Below the pieces are notes generated by a model. The model was not told where the DNA came from, did no database searches, and saw only the letters and a program-made list of their open reading frames with translations. Positions 33,525-42,091 of a stretch of DNA of 64,000 nt are shown in pieces. Made by a program: the position numbers and the translations under genes. The stretch comes from Rhizobium leguminosarum bv. trifolii WSM2297 (GTDB lineage Bacteria; Pseudomonadota; Alphaproteobacteria; Rhizobiales; Rhizobiaceae): NCBI RefSeq assembly GCF_000271845.1, contig NZ_JH719395.1, forward strand, positions 1,608,146 through 1,672,145, read 5' to 3'. The number at the start of each line of letters is the position of its first letter. Within the stretch, counting starts at the first letter, position 1.

Positions 33525-34349
33525 TCACATCCGCCTGTATCGAGCGCGGAATTCGCGAGGACTGCAGCCCTCGCGCTCGTGGAAGACCCGTGAAAAATAA
33601 AATGGGTCATCCAGACCGATCATGGCGGCAACCGTTTCGATTTTTTCGTCGGTGGTGGCCAGCAGCTGTTTGGCATGGTCCATGCGGGCCCGAAGCTGAA
33701 ATGTCTTGGGCGGCAGTCCTGTTTCAAGCGTGAACCGCCGGCGCAATGTTGCCGGAGACATCCCGTGCTCGGCGGCAAAGGCGGCGAGGTCGAGCGGTTC
33801 CATCGCCCGCCGCCGCAGCGCTTCCACGATCACGGCCATGTCGGGTCTTTCCCGGCGTCGATCTTCCACCCCAATTGCCTGCCTGGCGGCTGATATGACG
33901 ATGCGATGCAGCATCAATGCCGCCGACGCCTGCCCCAGATGAGTATCCTCAAGCAGATCGGAGTGCAGCGTCCCGAAAAGCCGCGCCACTTCATCGAGGC
34001 GATGCAAGGCGACGACCGGGTGTCGCTCGGCAATGATCCTTAGCCTCACGAAGTCCCGCGTGAAGGATCCTTCGAAAAGCGCCCAGCGCTCGTCCCAGCC
34101 GCCTTCGTCAGGAGCGTAGGAATGGGAGCGGTTGGGAAACAGCCAGAACAGAGCAGGCCCGGTCAGGCTGAGGCGCCCGCTGGCGGCGGTCTCCAGCCAG
34201 CCCTGCCCGCGCTCCACCAGCACGACGGCGAAACTCGGAAGTTTTCGGTCGGTCACGGCATGGCGGGCATGCTGCCTGCCACTTCCGGTGACCGCCAGTC
34301 CGCCGGCTGCGCCAAGCGGAGTTCTGTAGATGGCCTCGGCGTCTCTCAT
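33525..34349 (-). CDS. AraC-family transcriptional regulator
   Basis: A 274-residue regulator. The N-terminal cupin-like sensing half (about 1-150) is followed by the two AraC helix-turn-helices (DLAAFAAEHGMSPATLRRRF and IETVAAMIGLDDPFYFSRVF) and the closing SPREFRARYR motif. It is divergent from the phytanoyl-CoA dioxygenase-like gene with under 100 bp between starts, so that gene is its likely target. The ligand is unknown. Confidence 0.88.
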   Translation of the reverse strand: MRDAEAIYRTPLGAAGGLAVTGSGRQHARHAVTDRKLPSFAVVLVERGQGWLETAASGRLSLTGPALFWLFPNRSHSYAPDEGGWDERWALFEGSFTRDFVRLRIIAERHPVVALHRLDEVARLFGTLHSDLLEDTHLGQASAALMLHRIVISAARQAIGVEDRRRERPDMAVIVEALRRRAMEPLDLAAFAAEHGMSPATLRRRFTLETGLPPKTFQLRARMDHAKQLLATTDEKIETVAAMIGLDDPFYFSRVFHEREGCSPREFRARYRRM

Positions 34350-34446
34350 GATGAGCGAAAAGTCCAGCTAGCTATTTCCTCTATGTCGGTTATCCCTGCA
34401 GATCAGCTATTTCATGGCAAGTCAATTCAAGCTGGAGAAGGCTGAA

Positions 34447-35370
34447 ATGTCGATTGCCGCTAAAGCCATGCAGGCCCGAACACCGGAATTTCCCCTTGCC
34501 GCCCACGGCAAGACCTTGGCTGCGGAGCGGATGGGCTGGCTCACACCGACCGATCTCGCCATCGGCGTCGACGCCATCCGCCGCCGCTACCAGAACGACG
34601 GCTATGTCTGGCTGAAAGGGCTTCTGCCGCGGGCCGATGTCATCGATTTCCGCGGCTGGGTCTTCGAACGCCTCGCCGTGACGGGACTGGTCGAGCCCGG
34701 CAGCGATTTTTCCCAAGGCATTGCGTCGGCCGCCAGCTTCGACTGGAGCCTGGCGGACCGGCGCCTGATGTCGCTTGTCCGTTCCGCCGCCTATGAAGGT
34801 TTTTGCGCGCAGCCGCCGCTCACCCGTTTCATGGATGATTTGCTGCAAGGCATCTCCTATCTGCACAAGCGCAAGATCATGCGTTTCACCCAGCCGGGAT
34901 CGCCGACCGCCACACCCGCTCACTACGATCTCGTCTATCTCCGCGGCGGCACCCGTCGCCTGGTGACGGCCTGGATCCCGATCGGCGACATCCCTGCCGA
35001 GATGGGCGGCCTCGTCTACCTCGAAGGCTCGCACGCGCTGGGCGTCAAGATGGAGGCCGAGTTCCAGGCCGCAAGCGGCAATCTTTCCCCTGAAGAGCGG
35101 ATCAGTGCCTATAACAGCTACATGAAGGAAGGCGGCTGGGTCTCGAAGGATCTCCCAGATATGGCCGAGCGCTTCGACACCCGCTGGCTCGCCGCCGATT
35201 ATGAGGCCGGCGACGTTGTGCTCCACTCGCCCTATATGATCCACGCCTCGACCACCAACCAGGACAGCAGCCGGCGGCTGCGCCTCTCCACCGACATAAG
35301 ATATCAAAATGTCGACGACGAGATCGACGCCCGATGGAACAACCATTGGAGCCTCGGCGATATGCTGTAG
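34447..35370 (+). CDS. phytanoyl-CoA dioxygenase-family Fe(II)/2-oxoglutarate oxygenase
   Basis: A 307-residue PhyH-type non-haem iron oxygenase. The metal site HxD is in TPAHYDLVYLRGG and the distal histidine in HSPYMIHAS, with the 2-oxoglutarate arginine likely in SSRRLRLSTDIRY. It hydroxylates an unknown small metabolite. The start MSIAAKAMQAR was preferred because GGAGAAGG sits just upstream; an in-frame ATG 11 codons earlier (34414) has no ribosome site. Paired with the divergent AraC regulator. Confidence 0.85.
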   Translation: MSIAAKAMQARTPEFPLAAHGKTLAAERMGWLTPTDLAIGVDAIRRRYQNDGYVWLKGLLPRADVIDFRGWVFERLAVTGLVEPGSDFSQGIASAASFDWSLADRRLMSLVRSAAYEGFCAQPPLTRFMDDLLQGISYLHKRKIMRFTQPGSPTATPAHYDLVYLRGGTRRLVTAWIPIGDIPAEMGGLVYLEGSHALGVKMEAEFQAASGNLSPEERISAYNSYMKEGGWVSKDLPDMAERFDTRWLAADYEAGDVVLHSPYMIHASTTNQDSSRRLRLSTDIRYQNVDDEIDARWNNHWSLGDML

Positions 35371-35587
35371 CCCGGTTTCAGCGCCCCCGGCGGCCAAATT
35401 CCGCTGCGGTCAATACCAGCGCCGGCTGCGCAGCAGACGCGCTCTCGGAGAGGTCGGACCGGCGGCTGCCAACAGAGCAGCCAAGCGTCGGGACCTTACT
35501 GCCGCCGTGAGCGTTGATGGTCCGAGCCTTGAATCGGTTGCATGACTGACCGACTTATGGCTGGGACCGAACCGCTCGAGTTGCCTG

Positions 35588-36511
35588 ATGCCGCGCACGA
35601 ACCTGAACGACATCCTGATCTTCATGGCCGTCGTCGATGCCGGAAGTTTTATCGCCGGCGGGCAGGCCATGGGCCTGTCCCGCTCGGCGGCGGGAAAGGC
35701 CGTCATCCGCCTGGAAGACCGGCTCGGCGCCCGTCTGCTCAACCGCACGACGAGAACGCTGAGCCTGACCGATGAAGGGCGGGTATTCTACGAGCGCGGC
35801 TTGCAGATCCTCGCGTCGGTCGACGAGGCCGAAGCGAGTGTGGGAGGCCAGAGCGGCGTGCCGCGCGGCGTTCTCAGACTGACCGTACCCGATGCCTTCG
35901 GGCGGCTCGTCGTGCTGCCGCTGCTGGAGAAATATCTTCAGGCCTGGCCCGACATCCAGGTCGAAGTGAGCTTTTCCGATCACCTCGCCGACATCATCGA
36001 GGAAGGCTTCGATCTGGCGATCCGGATCGGCGCCGCGGCGTCGGACACCCGGCTGGCCTCGCGCGTGATCGCCACCTACGGTACGCGCCTCTGCGCCTCG
36101 CCGTCCTATCTTGCCGAGCGCGGCGAACCGCGCGAAATCGACGACCTCGCAGCCCATGACTGCCTGATTTTCGCCAGCCGCAACCAGAGGCAAGGCTGGC
36201 GTTTTCGCGGCAAGGGCAGTTCCTGGATCAAGGCGCAGGGACGCAGCCGCCTGAGGCTCGACAGCGGCGAGGCGATCCGCGACGCTGCCCTGGCGGGATT
36301 GGGTATCGCGCTCCTGCCCGATTTTCTCATCGCCGGCGATCTCGCAGCCGGGCGTCTTCGGCAGGTCCTGCCCGACCTTGAAGCCGATGATGCCAAGATC
36401 GTCACGCTCTATCCCGATAAGCGGCTGCTGGAACCGCGCATCCACCGGTTTATCGATCTGATGGTCGAGGCGCTGGGGCACGAGAGGTCGGGCGCGCGCT
36501 CATCGCCTTGA
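35588..36511 (+). CDS. LysR-family transcriptional regulator
   Basis: A 307-residue regulator with the LysR winged helix at about 5-62 (LIFMAVVDAGSFIAGGQAMG ... RTTRTLSLTDEGRVFYERG) and a periplasmic-binding-like effector domain (about 90-300) of the CrgA/DsdC-like group. It overlaps the end of the convergent MFS gene by 12 bases. No divergent target is close: 217 bp of non-coding DNA separate it from the PhyH gene, which is on the same strand. Target unknown. Confidence 0.88.
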   Translation: MPRTNLNDILIFMAVVDAGSFIAGGQAMGLSRSAAGKAVIRLEDRLGARLLNRTTRTLSLTDEGRVFYERGLQILASVDEAEASVGGQSGVPRGVLRLTVPDAFGRLVVLPLLEKYLQAWPDIQVEVSFSDHLADIIEEGFDLAIRIGAAASDTRLASRVIATYGTRLCASPSYLAERGEPREIDDLAAHDCLIFASRNQRQGWRFRGKGSSWIKAQGRSRLRLDSGEAIRDAALAGLGIALLPDFLIAGDLAAGRLRQVLPDLEADDAKIVTLYPDKRLLEPRIHRFIDLMVEALGHERSGARSSP

Positions 36512-37765
36512 TACGGAAGCACCGGCATCGGCAAGCGCCCGGTCGAAACCGCGGAAACTTTTCAGGCCAAGGGGAAGCAGCGTTGCGACGAGATAGGCAA
36601 ACCCGGTGAACAGCAGCGCCGCGGCAAGACCGATCGTGCTGATGAGCGCGCCGCCGACGAGACCGCCGAAGGGAATGAGGGCGAAGCAGAGGGCGGTGTT
36701 CATTGCGATGACGCGGCCGGTCAGCAGTTTGGGGATGCGCTCGAAGATCACCGCCGACAGGATCGGGTTGAGGAAGCCCGAGGCGAAGCCTGCTATGGCC
36801 AGGATTGTAAAGACGAGGCCGAGCGGCGCATCCAGCGCGGTCACGAGAAAACGCGGAAAGCCGGTCAACAGGAATGCCACGGTGTAGACGATCAGGCGCG
36901 GCATCCGTTCGCCGACCGCTGCGGCAATCGCCGCACCTGCGATCGAGGCGCCTGTAAATGCCGCAAACATCGCTCCCAGCAGTTCCGGACCGTGGCCGGA
37001 ATCGCGTGTCCAGACCGGCAGCAGCACCGCATGATAGGCCTGATCCAGCAGATTGGTGATCGCCACCATGACGACGATGCTGACGAGCACCGCATCGCCG
37101 CGCAGAAAGCGCCAGCCTTCGCTGAGATCGTCGAGATAGGAGGCTTTTTCGGCCGGGCGGCCGCCCGGTGCACCGGATAACTCGGGCTTGCGCCGCATAT
37201 CGGGGATGCCGACTGCAACGATCAGAGCGGCGGCGGCGAAGGTGGCGGCATTGACGAGGAGCGCCTGACCCGGGCCGATCAGGCCGATCAGTGCGCCGGC
37301 ACCGGCAGCACCCGCCGTCGAGGCCAGCCGCTCGATGGCGCTGGCAACGCCAGTCACCCGCTCGAGCGGCACATTCGCGAGCCTGGCGATGTCGGGAACC
37401 ATCGCCTGTTTGGCGGCGTCGGACGGCCCACGCAGCACGCCCATGGCAAAGACGATAGGCAGCAGCACCGGCATGCCGAGCAGGCCGAAAAAATCGAGCA
37501 GCGGCACCAGTCCTACAACGGCCACCGAGGCGGTGTCGCAGGCAATGGCGATGCGCTTGGCGCCGACGCGGTCGATCAGCGGCCCGCCGAGCGCCTTTGC
37601 GACGACATAGGGCAGCATCTCCATCATCGCCGTCAGCCCTGTCAGGACAGGGCTGCCCGTCGTGCTCAGCACCAGCCAGGGAATGGCGATGGTCGATAGC
37701 CGCGTGCCGGAAAGCGAACACGTCTCGGCTGCGGCAAGTGCCAGGAAAGGCCTGGCCCTCCTCAC
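36500..37765 (-). CDS. major facilitator superfamily exporter
   Basis: A 421-residue inner-membrane protein with about twelve hydrophobic helices and MFS signature pieces (LIDRVGAKRIAIACD between helices 2 and 3, AVGERMPRLIVYTVAF between 8 and 9). It is of the MFS_3/enterobactin-exporter-like length and arrangement. GTG start overlaps the stop of the ArsR-type regulator gene as GTGA, so regulator and exporter form one operon. A role in drug or metabolite export under that regulator is likely (inference). Confidence 0.87.
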   Translation of the reverse strand: MRRARPFLALAAAETCSLSGTRLSTIAIPWLVLSTTGSPVLTGLTAMMEMLPYVVAKALGGPLIDRVGAKRIAIACDTASVAVVGLVPLLDFFGLLGMPVLLPIVFAMGVLRGPSDAAKQAMVPDIARLANVPLERVTGVASAIERLASTAGAAGAGALIGLIGPGQALLVNAATFAAAALIVAVGIPDMRRKPELSGAPGGRPAEKASYLDDLSEGWRFLRGDAVLVSIVVMVAITNLLDQAYHAVLLPVWTRDSGHGPELLGAMFAAFTGASIAGAAIAAAVGERMPRLIVYTVAFLLTGFPRFLVTALDAPLGLVFTILAIAGFASGFLNPILSAVIFERIPKLLTGRVIAMNTALCFALIPFGGLVGGALISTIGLAAALLFTGFAYLVATLLPLGLKSFRGFDRALADAGASVSRR

Positions 37766-38412
37766 GGCTCGTCCTCCGCTTCGCGATGCGGAAGGCGACC
37801 CGGAAAGGGGAAGGCGTGCAGCATGACATAGAAAGGCACGATGTCAGAATTCCGATGCGCCGCCTCGCCCAGCGGCGGGGCAGCCCGCATCGCTTCCAGG
37901 ATGATGTCGGTCAGCCGTTTCGTCAGAGCCTCGGCCTGTGCCGCCGTCATTGGAATAATGATGTCATCGGCAGCAGTCGCCTTACGCCATTCGGCCGGCA
38001 GTTCGGCATATTCCTCCAGCGCCTGCTGCATCTGGCCGACCTGCAGCGAGAGTGCCGCCTGGTTGAATGCGAGGTCGAGATCGAGCGCCTCCCCCTCGGC
38101 CTCGCTTGGCGGCACCGAGGTAAGCTCATGGCTGGCGCGCCACCAGCGGTCGCGCCGTGACGCATGCGGCGCCTCCTCTATGAAGCCATATTGGGCAAGC
38201 TGGCGCAGATGATAACTCGTCGCCCCGCTGTTCAAGCCCAGCCGCGCGGCCAGCTGTGTCGCCGTGGCAGGACCGTCGATCCTCAGCATGCCGAGCATGC
38301 GCAGCCGAACAGGATGCGCCAAGGCCTTCAGCGCGGTCGGTTCGGGCACGACGCGGCTGACGGTGCGGGAGGCGACGGCATCTGCGGATGGCTTAGGGTT
38401 CGGATCTCTCAT
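37762..38412 (-). CDS. ArsR-type winged-helix regulator
   Basis: A 216-residue regulator. The N-terminal ArsR winged helix is at about 28-100 (ALKALAHPVRLRMLGMLRID ... TQLAARLGLNSGATSYHLRQL) and a helical C-terminal domain follows. No metal-binding cysteine cluster typical of ArsR/SmtB metal sensors is visible, so it probably senses something else. It is the first gene of an operon with the MFS exporter and is preceded by three 14-bp direct repeats that could be its operator. Confidence 0.85.
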   Translation of the reverse strand: MRDPNPKPSADAVASRTVSRVVPEPTALKALAHPVRLRMLGMLRIDGPATATQLAARLGLNSGATSYHLRQLAQYGFIEEAPHASRRDRWWRASHELTSVPPSEAEGEALDLDLAFNQAALSLQVGQMQQALEEYAELPAEWRKATAADDIIIPMTAAQAEALTKRLTDIILEAMRAAPPLGEAAHRNSDIVPFYVMLHAFPFPGRLPHREAEDEP

Positions 38413-38427
38413 GCTTCAAGCATATAA

Positions 38428-38469
38428 TTGCAAACATATATTTGCAAACATTTCTTTGCAAAAATGATG
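38428..38469. promoter_or_regulatory. three 14-bp direct repeats (TTGCAAACAT) upstream of the ArsR/MFS operon
   Basis: TTGCAAACATATAT, TTGCAAACATTTCT and TTGCAAAAATGATG follow each other without gaps at 38428, 38442 and 38456. The area is far more AT-rich than its surroundings. It starts 15 bases upstream of the regulator's ATG, so it covers the promoter or 5' leader of the operon. This looks like a multi-site operator. Confidence 0.6.
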
Positions 38470-38484
38470 CGCCTGCCCGCAGGC

Positions 38485-39603
38485 TCAATCCTCCCGCAGG
38501 GTGAAGACCGCGCAAGGGTCGGCGATGCCGCGGAGGCTGTGTTCTCCGAGCGGCATCAAGGCGGTCGTCGTATTCGCGGCAACCGCGCCGGAAATCAGCA
38601 CAGTTCGGCCGAGCGGTTTGCAGAGCCCTTCCAGCCGGCTGACCAGATTGACCGCGGGGCCGATAGCGGTAAAGTCCAGCCGGTCGGCCGCGCCGATATT
38701 GCCCCACAGGATCTCCCCGAAATGCAGCGATGCGCCGAACGGCAACGGCGCCAGCCCCTGCGCCTGGCGCAGCTGGTCGAGATGGGCCATGCCGGCACGG
38801 CTGGCGGCAACGGCCCGCAATGCGGCCTCGCAGGCGTCACGGTCGCCCTGGGCCTCGCCTGCAGCAGGCGTGACCGGAAAGATCGCCAGCACGCCGTCGC
38901 CGATGAATTTCAGCACCTCGCCGCCGAAGGCGTGCACGGCGCCGGCGACGCGGTCGAAATAGGCGTCGAGTATCGCAATCATCGCATGCGGCTCGGTCAC
39001 CTCGGAGAGCGCGGTGAAGTCGCGAAGATCGGCACAAAGAAGAGCGGCGCGGATGGTCTCGCCGGTGCCGCGGGCAAGTGCGCCGGCCTGCACCCGGGCG
39101 GCACTGCGCCGGCCGAGATAGGCTTCAAGCAGCGCGGCCCGCGCCTCCCGCGCAGCAAGTGCGGCGAGCGGCGCGGCAGCAAAACGCGCGACCTCGCGCA
39201 GCCTGCTGATCTCGGCCGGGCCGAATGCGCTGTCCCCTGCCCCGTTGGCAACCCCCGCCCAGCCGAGCAGCGGGCCATCCGATGCCTGATTATCCCGCCC
39301 GATCCTCTCTTCCCACACCGGCCCGAGCCCGGCCAGCCACTCGCGCCCGGCCTCGCTCTGCGGAGCTGCAGCAAAGGCCAAGGCCTCAATGACGGCCCCG
39401 GTCTCGGCCCGCCACAGCCAGGTGCGCCGTGCGATGATCGGATGCGGCACCGAAAGCGTCAGCGCGCCGCCCGAAAGCGGCAGGCCGTCAGCCAAAAGCC
39501 GGCGCCCGAGCTCGGCCAGAAATCGTTCGGGACCAGGCGAGGCACCGGCCTCGTCAACCAGCCAGGCAAGGGGAGACGGCAGATCCATGCCGCAACATGA
39601 CAT
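38485..39603 (-). CDS. class III adenylate/guanylate cyclase
   Basis: A 372-residue soluble cyclase. An N-terminal ~170-residue region of unknown type is followed by a class III catalytic domain (about 185-370). The metal aspartates are in CADLRDFTALSE and FIGDGVLAIF, and the transition-state Asn/Arg in TAIGPAVNLVSRLEG. The lysine of VLKFIGDG is the purine-recognition lysine, so cAMP (or cGMP) is the likely product. GGAG precedes the ATG. No dedicated effector gene lies beside it; its end is 72 bases from the start of the ArsR-type gene. Confidence 0.88.
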   Translation of the reverse strand: MSCCGMDLPSPLAWLVDEAGASPGPERFLAELGRRLLADGLPLSGGALTLSVPHPIIARRTWLWRAETGAVIEALAFAAAPQSEAGREWLAGLGPVWEERIGRDNQASDGPLLGWAGVANGAGDSAFGPAEISRLREVARFAAAPLAALAAREARAALLEAYLGRRSAARVQAGALARGTGETIRAALLCADLRDFTALSEVTEPHAMIAILDAYFDRVAGAVHAFGGEVLKFIGDGVLAIFPVTPAAGEAQGDRDACEAALRAVAASRAGMAHLDQLRQAQGLAPLPFGASLHFGEILWGNIGAADRLDFTAIGPAVNLVSRLEGLCKPLGRTVLISGAVAANTTTALMPLGEHSLRGIADPCAVFTLRED

Positions 39604-39749
39604 CGCTCCGGGAGGTCCGCAAGAACCCCTCCCGAGGCCCTGATCCTGTCGAGAATCTCATCTCAGAGCAAAACGAAAAATAACACTTTAAACTTGCGCG
39701 GTTTTGATTCCATATATGCGGCATTCGTCATCGTGTGATTGAGGGGTAC

Positions 39750-39974
39750 ATGGGCACGATATTCTGGCCGAAAGATCCGCTGGATGGCAATGACATGACG
39801 CTGCTGACGTCGATCCTTCGGCGGTGGTGCGAAAGGTATCAGGTCGAGCTGACCGCGGAGGAGAGCAGCCGCAAGGCGAAGGAACTTGTCGAATGGTATG
39901 AATTCGGCGTCAAGGATCCTGTCGAACTCGAAGAATTGATCGACGGCAAACACTGGCTCGTCAGCACGATCTGA
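39750..39974 (+). CDS. conserved small hypothetical protein
   Basis: A 74-residue soluble protein (MGTIFWPKDPLDGNDMTLLT...) with helical, acidic character and no recognised domain. GAGGGG precedes the ATG at 39750; a GTG five codons upstream (39735) is possible. Coding character is good (clear third-position GC bias), and similar short proteins are known to me only as rhizobial hypotheticals. Function unknown. Confidence 0.65.
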   Translation: MGTIFWPKDPLDGNDMTLLTSILRRWCERYQVELTAEESSRKAKELVEWYEFGVKDPVELEELIDGKHWLVSTI

Positions 39975-40060
39975 CCGAACCGGACAATTGCCAGCTTTCA
40001 TGAAAAAGGCCGGGCGAAACATCGCACCGGCCTCTCGATATTTACCTCTGAACGAGGGTC

Positions 40061-40381
40061 TTAGTCATCATCACGCCAGCGGCGGTCGCGATCCCAGCGC
40101 CGCTCATGGCGGCCGCGCGGGCCATCCCAACCCCCGTGGCGCCGCTCCCAGCCCCAGCGGGGCGGGCCACCGTAGTAGTAAGCCACCGGCGGGCGTCGCC
40201 AGCTGCGCCGGCATTCACCCCAGCGGGTCAGATGCCAGCCGCGGCCACAGGCGTAGTCGACCTTCGTGACATCGCTTGTGACTTTGCTCTCTACATTGAT
40301 TGTCCCCATCGGCATCGCCTCAGCCGTGCCGATCGAAAGGCTGCCAGCGAGCAAGGCAGCCGCGATAGAAAGTGCCTTCAT
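40061..40381 (-). CDS. exported Gly/Arg/Trp-rich small protein (GCG-motif type)
   Basis: A 106-residue protein. The signal peptide (MKALSIAAALLAGSLSIGTAEA) is followed by YACGRGWHLTRWGECRRSW and a tail rich in R, W, G and D. The CGxGWHxxxWGxC stretch resembles the short cysteine motif of alphaproteobacterial GCG-type exported proteins of unknown role. The ATG at 40381 has GGAG upstream; an earlier TTG is unlikely. The basic tail may bind polyanions at the envelope (speculative). Confidence 0.65.
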   Translation of the reverse strand: MKALSIAAALLAGSLSIGTAEAMPMGTINVESKVTSDVTKVDYACGRGWHLTRWGECRRSWRRPPVAYYYGGPPRWGWERRHGGWDGPRGRHERRWDRDRRWRDDD

Positions 40382-40565
40382 AACGAACTCCAATTCAATC
40401 CAGCCATGACCACCCTAGGGCTGCCAAATTGAACTGGGGATGAACTGTGCGTTCATGTTTGCGGGTAGAAAACGAGCGCTTTCAGACGGCCGATCGGACT
40501 CCAACCGGCCGCTTTGCCCGCACCGACAGGCGCTTCAGGTCGCCACGCCACCTGCAAGACATCGT

Positions 40566-41012
40566 TCATGTCCTGCCATGAAAACGGTCAGGACCCGGAT
40601 CGCGCCCGGCGGCGACCTCGATCAGCCGCCCGAGATAATGCGCCCAGCCTTCGGCATGGCCGGCGCATTGATCGGCGCTCGGCAGGCCGCTATGGGTGAG
40701 CCGCAGCAGCGTTCCGCCCCCTTGCTCGATCAGGTCGATCTCGACCAGGCTGGAGCCCGGCGGCACCACCTCGCTGCCGTCCCAGCCGAAGCTGTAGGCA
40801 AGGCGATGAACCGGCACCACCTCGCGAAACGAGCCGCGCGCAAAGCGGGCGCCGGTAACGTTGACGAGGTAGAGCCCGCCCGGCTGCGGCTCGACCTGAG
40901 CCTCCGTCCCCATCCAGCGCAGAATCTTTTCCGGGTCGGTCATCAGCGCAAACACCGCGGCCGGCGGCGCCGCGATATGCGCCTCGCGGTGAACGACGAG
41001 GGGATCTTGCAT
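40566..41012 (-). CDS. SRPBCC (AHSA1/START-like) domain protein
   Basis: A 148-residue single-domain protein. It shows AHSA1-type SRPBCC features: VVHREAHIAAPPAAVFALMT at the start, the GGLYLVNVTG strand and the C-terminal helix EGWAHYLGRLIEVAAG. Such proteins bind hydrophobic ligands in a deep cavity. The function here is unknown and no partner gene is linked. Confidence 0.85.
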   Translation of the reverse strand: MQDPLVVHREAHIAAPPAAVFALMTDPEKILRWMGTEAQVEPQPGGLYLVNVTGARFARGSFREVVPVHRLAYSFGWDGSEVVPPGSSLVEIDLIEQGGGTLLRLTHSGLPSADQCAGHAEGWAHYLGRLIEVAAGRDPGPDRFHGRT

Positions 41013-41278
41013 GTCTCTCTCCCATGGTTTGCTATGGCGCTGCCCTCGCCTCAGGCGGGATCAGCGGGTCATGCTGTTTTGACGTGGGTGTCCTCATCGG
41101 AAGCATGTAGGCAAACGTGTACACTCAGCAAGGGCGACGGCGACATTCCTCTCCGACGCCGGCTGCTCACTGTGTCCTTCGCTCGCGCTCTGCGCACTCG
41201 CTCCTATTGTCGCTCACCCCCACAATGAAAGCATTTCACCCTATTGCCAGCCCGCCACCTTGCCCCTATTGTCCCCGC
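41013..41278. other. intergenic region before the FMN riboswitch
   Basis: No gene is supported. Part of it (cttcgctcgcgctctgcgca and following) resembles the flank of the repeat at 15540-15590 and is probably repeat-derived. The promoter of the riboswitch-ribH2 unit should lie here. Confidence 0.5.
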
Positions 41279-41415
41279 CGTTCTCAGGGCGGGGTGAAAG
41301 TCCCTACCGGCGGTATGCAGTTTCGATTGCGAGCCCGCGAGCGCCTTCTTCGGAAGGGTCAGCAGATCAGGTGAGATGCCTGAGCCGACGGTTATAGTCC
41401 GGATGAAAGAGAACG
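41279..41415 (+). promoter_or_regulatory. FMN riboswitch (RFN element)
   Basis: The closing stem CGTTCTC (41279-41285) pairs with GAGAACG (41409-41415). Between them are the conserved RFN blocks: agggcggggtgaaagtccc, accggcggtatgcag, agcccgcgagcg, ggtcagcagat..aggtgagatgcc..gagccgacggt and agtccggatgaaaga. A further hairpin (41416-41453) follows without a T-run. FMN binding should reduce expression of the ribH gene 82 bases downstream, most likely at translation initiation. Confidence 0.95.
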
Positions 41416-41496
41416 TACGTTCCTGCCGCCCTTGCGGCTGTCGGGGACGTTCGTGATCGCCTTGGGTGATGTGTCTGTTCGCCAAAGGAGATTACC

Positions 41497-41931
41497 ATGA
41501 CACCCACCCGTTATGCCTTTATCAAAGCCAGCTGGCACGCCGACATCGTCGACCGCGCCCTTGACGGCTTCTACCAGCTCGTGCCGCCCGAGCAGGTCGA
41601 TGTGTTCGATGTTCCAGGCGCGTTCGAAATGCCGTTGCTGTCGCGCGACCTCGCCGCAACCGGCCGCTACGGCGCCGTCATTGCCGCCGCTTTCGTTGTC
41701 GACGGCGGAATTTATCGCCACGAATTCGTCGCCCAGGCCGTGGTCGATGGGCTGATGCGCGCCGGCATGGATACCGGCGTGCCGGTGCTGTCGGTTTCGC
41801 TGACGCCACATCAATATCAGGAAACCGAACACCATAAGCAGATCTATCGCGCGCACTTCGTCGAGAAGGGACGTGAGGCCGCAAAGGCCGCGCTCACCAT
41901 CGGGAAGACTCGCGCCGCTCTTGCCGCGTAA
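41497..41931 (+). CDS. ribH2: 6,7-dimethyl-8-ribityllumazine synthase, type II
   Basis: A 144-residue enzyme that condenses 3,4-dihydroxy-2-butanone-4-phosphate with the ribityl-diaminouracil to make lumazine, the riboflavin precursor. Motifs: FIKASWHADIVDRALDGF, the VPGAFEMPLLSRDLA phosphate/ligand segment and the active-site histidine region GGIYRHEFVAQAVVDG. The sequence is of the RibH2 (decameric, Brucella/Mesorhizobium) kind rather than the icosahedral type I. AAAGGAG precedes the ATG. It stands alone behind an FMN riboswitch, as in Brucella ribH2. Confidence 0.93.
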   Translation: MTPTRYAFIKASWHADIVDRALDGFYQLVPPEQVDVFDVPGAFEMPLLSRDLAATGRYGAVIAAAFVVDGGIYRHEFVAQAVVDGLMRAGMDTGVPVLSVSLTPHQYQETEHHKQIYRAHFVEKGREAAKAALTIGKTRAALAA

Positions 41932-42091
41932 GAAGGCGGCTCCTTCGAACCGAGGCGGCGGGATCGATCCCGCCGTCTCACCGGGTCTATTTCGACAGAA
42001 TAATTGATTCGACGCCCTCGCCGCGCTGTGGTCCACTCATCGCCGACATGTATCGCCATTCTTAATGCATCCAAACCTCAAGGAGCTGAAG

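Noticed and set aside
38428..39600. 390-codon plus-strand open frame starting in the TTGCAA repeats
   Set aside because: Antisense to the class III cyclase gene and without ribosome site.
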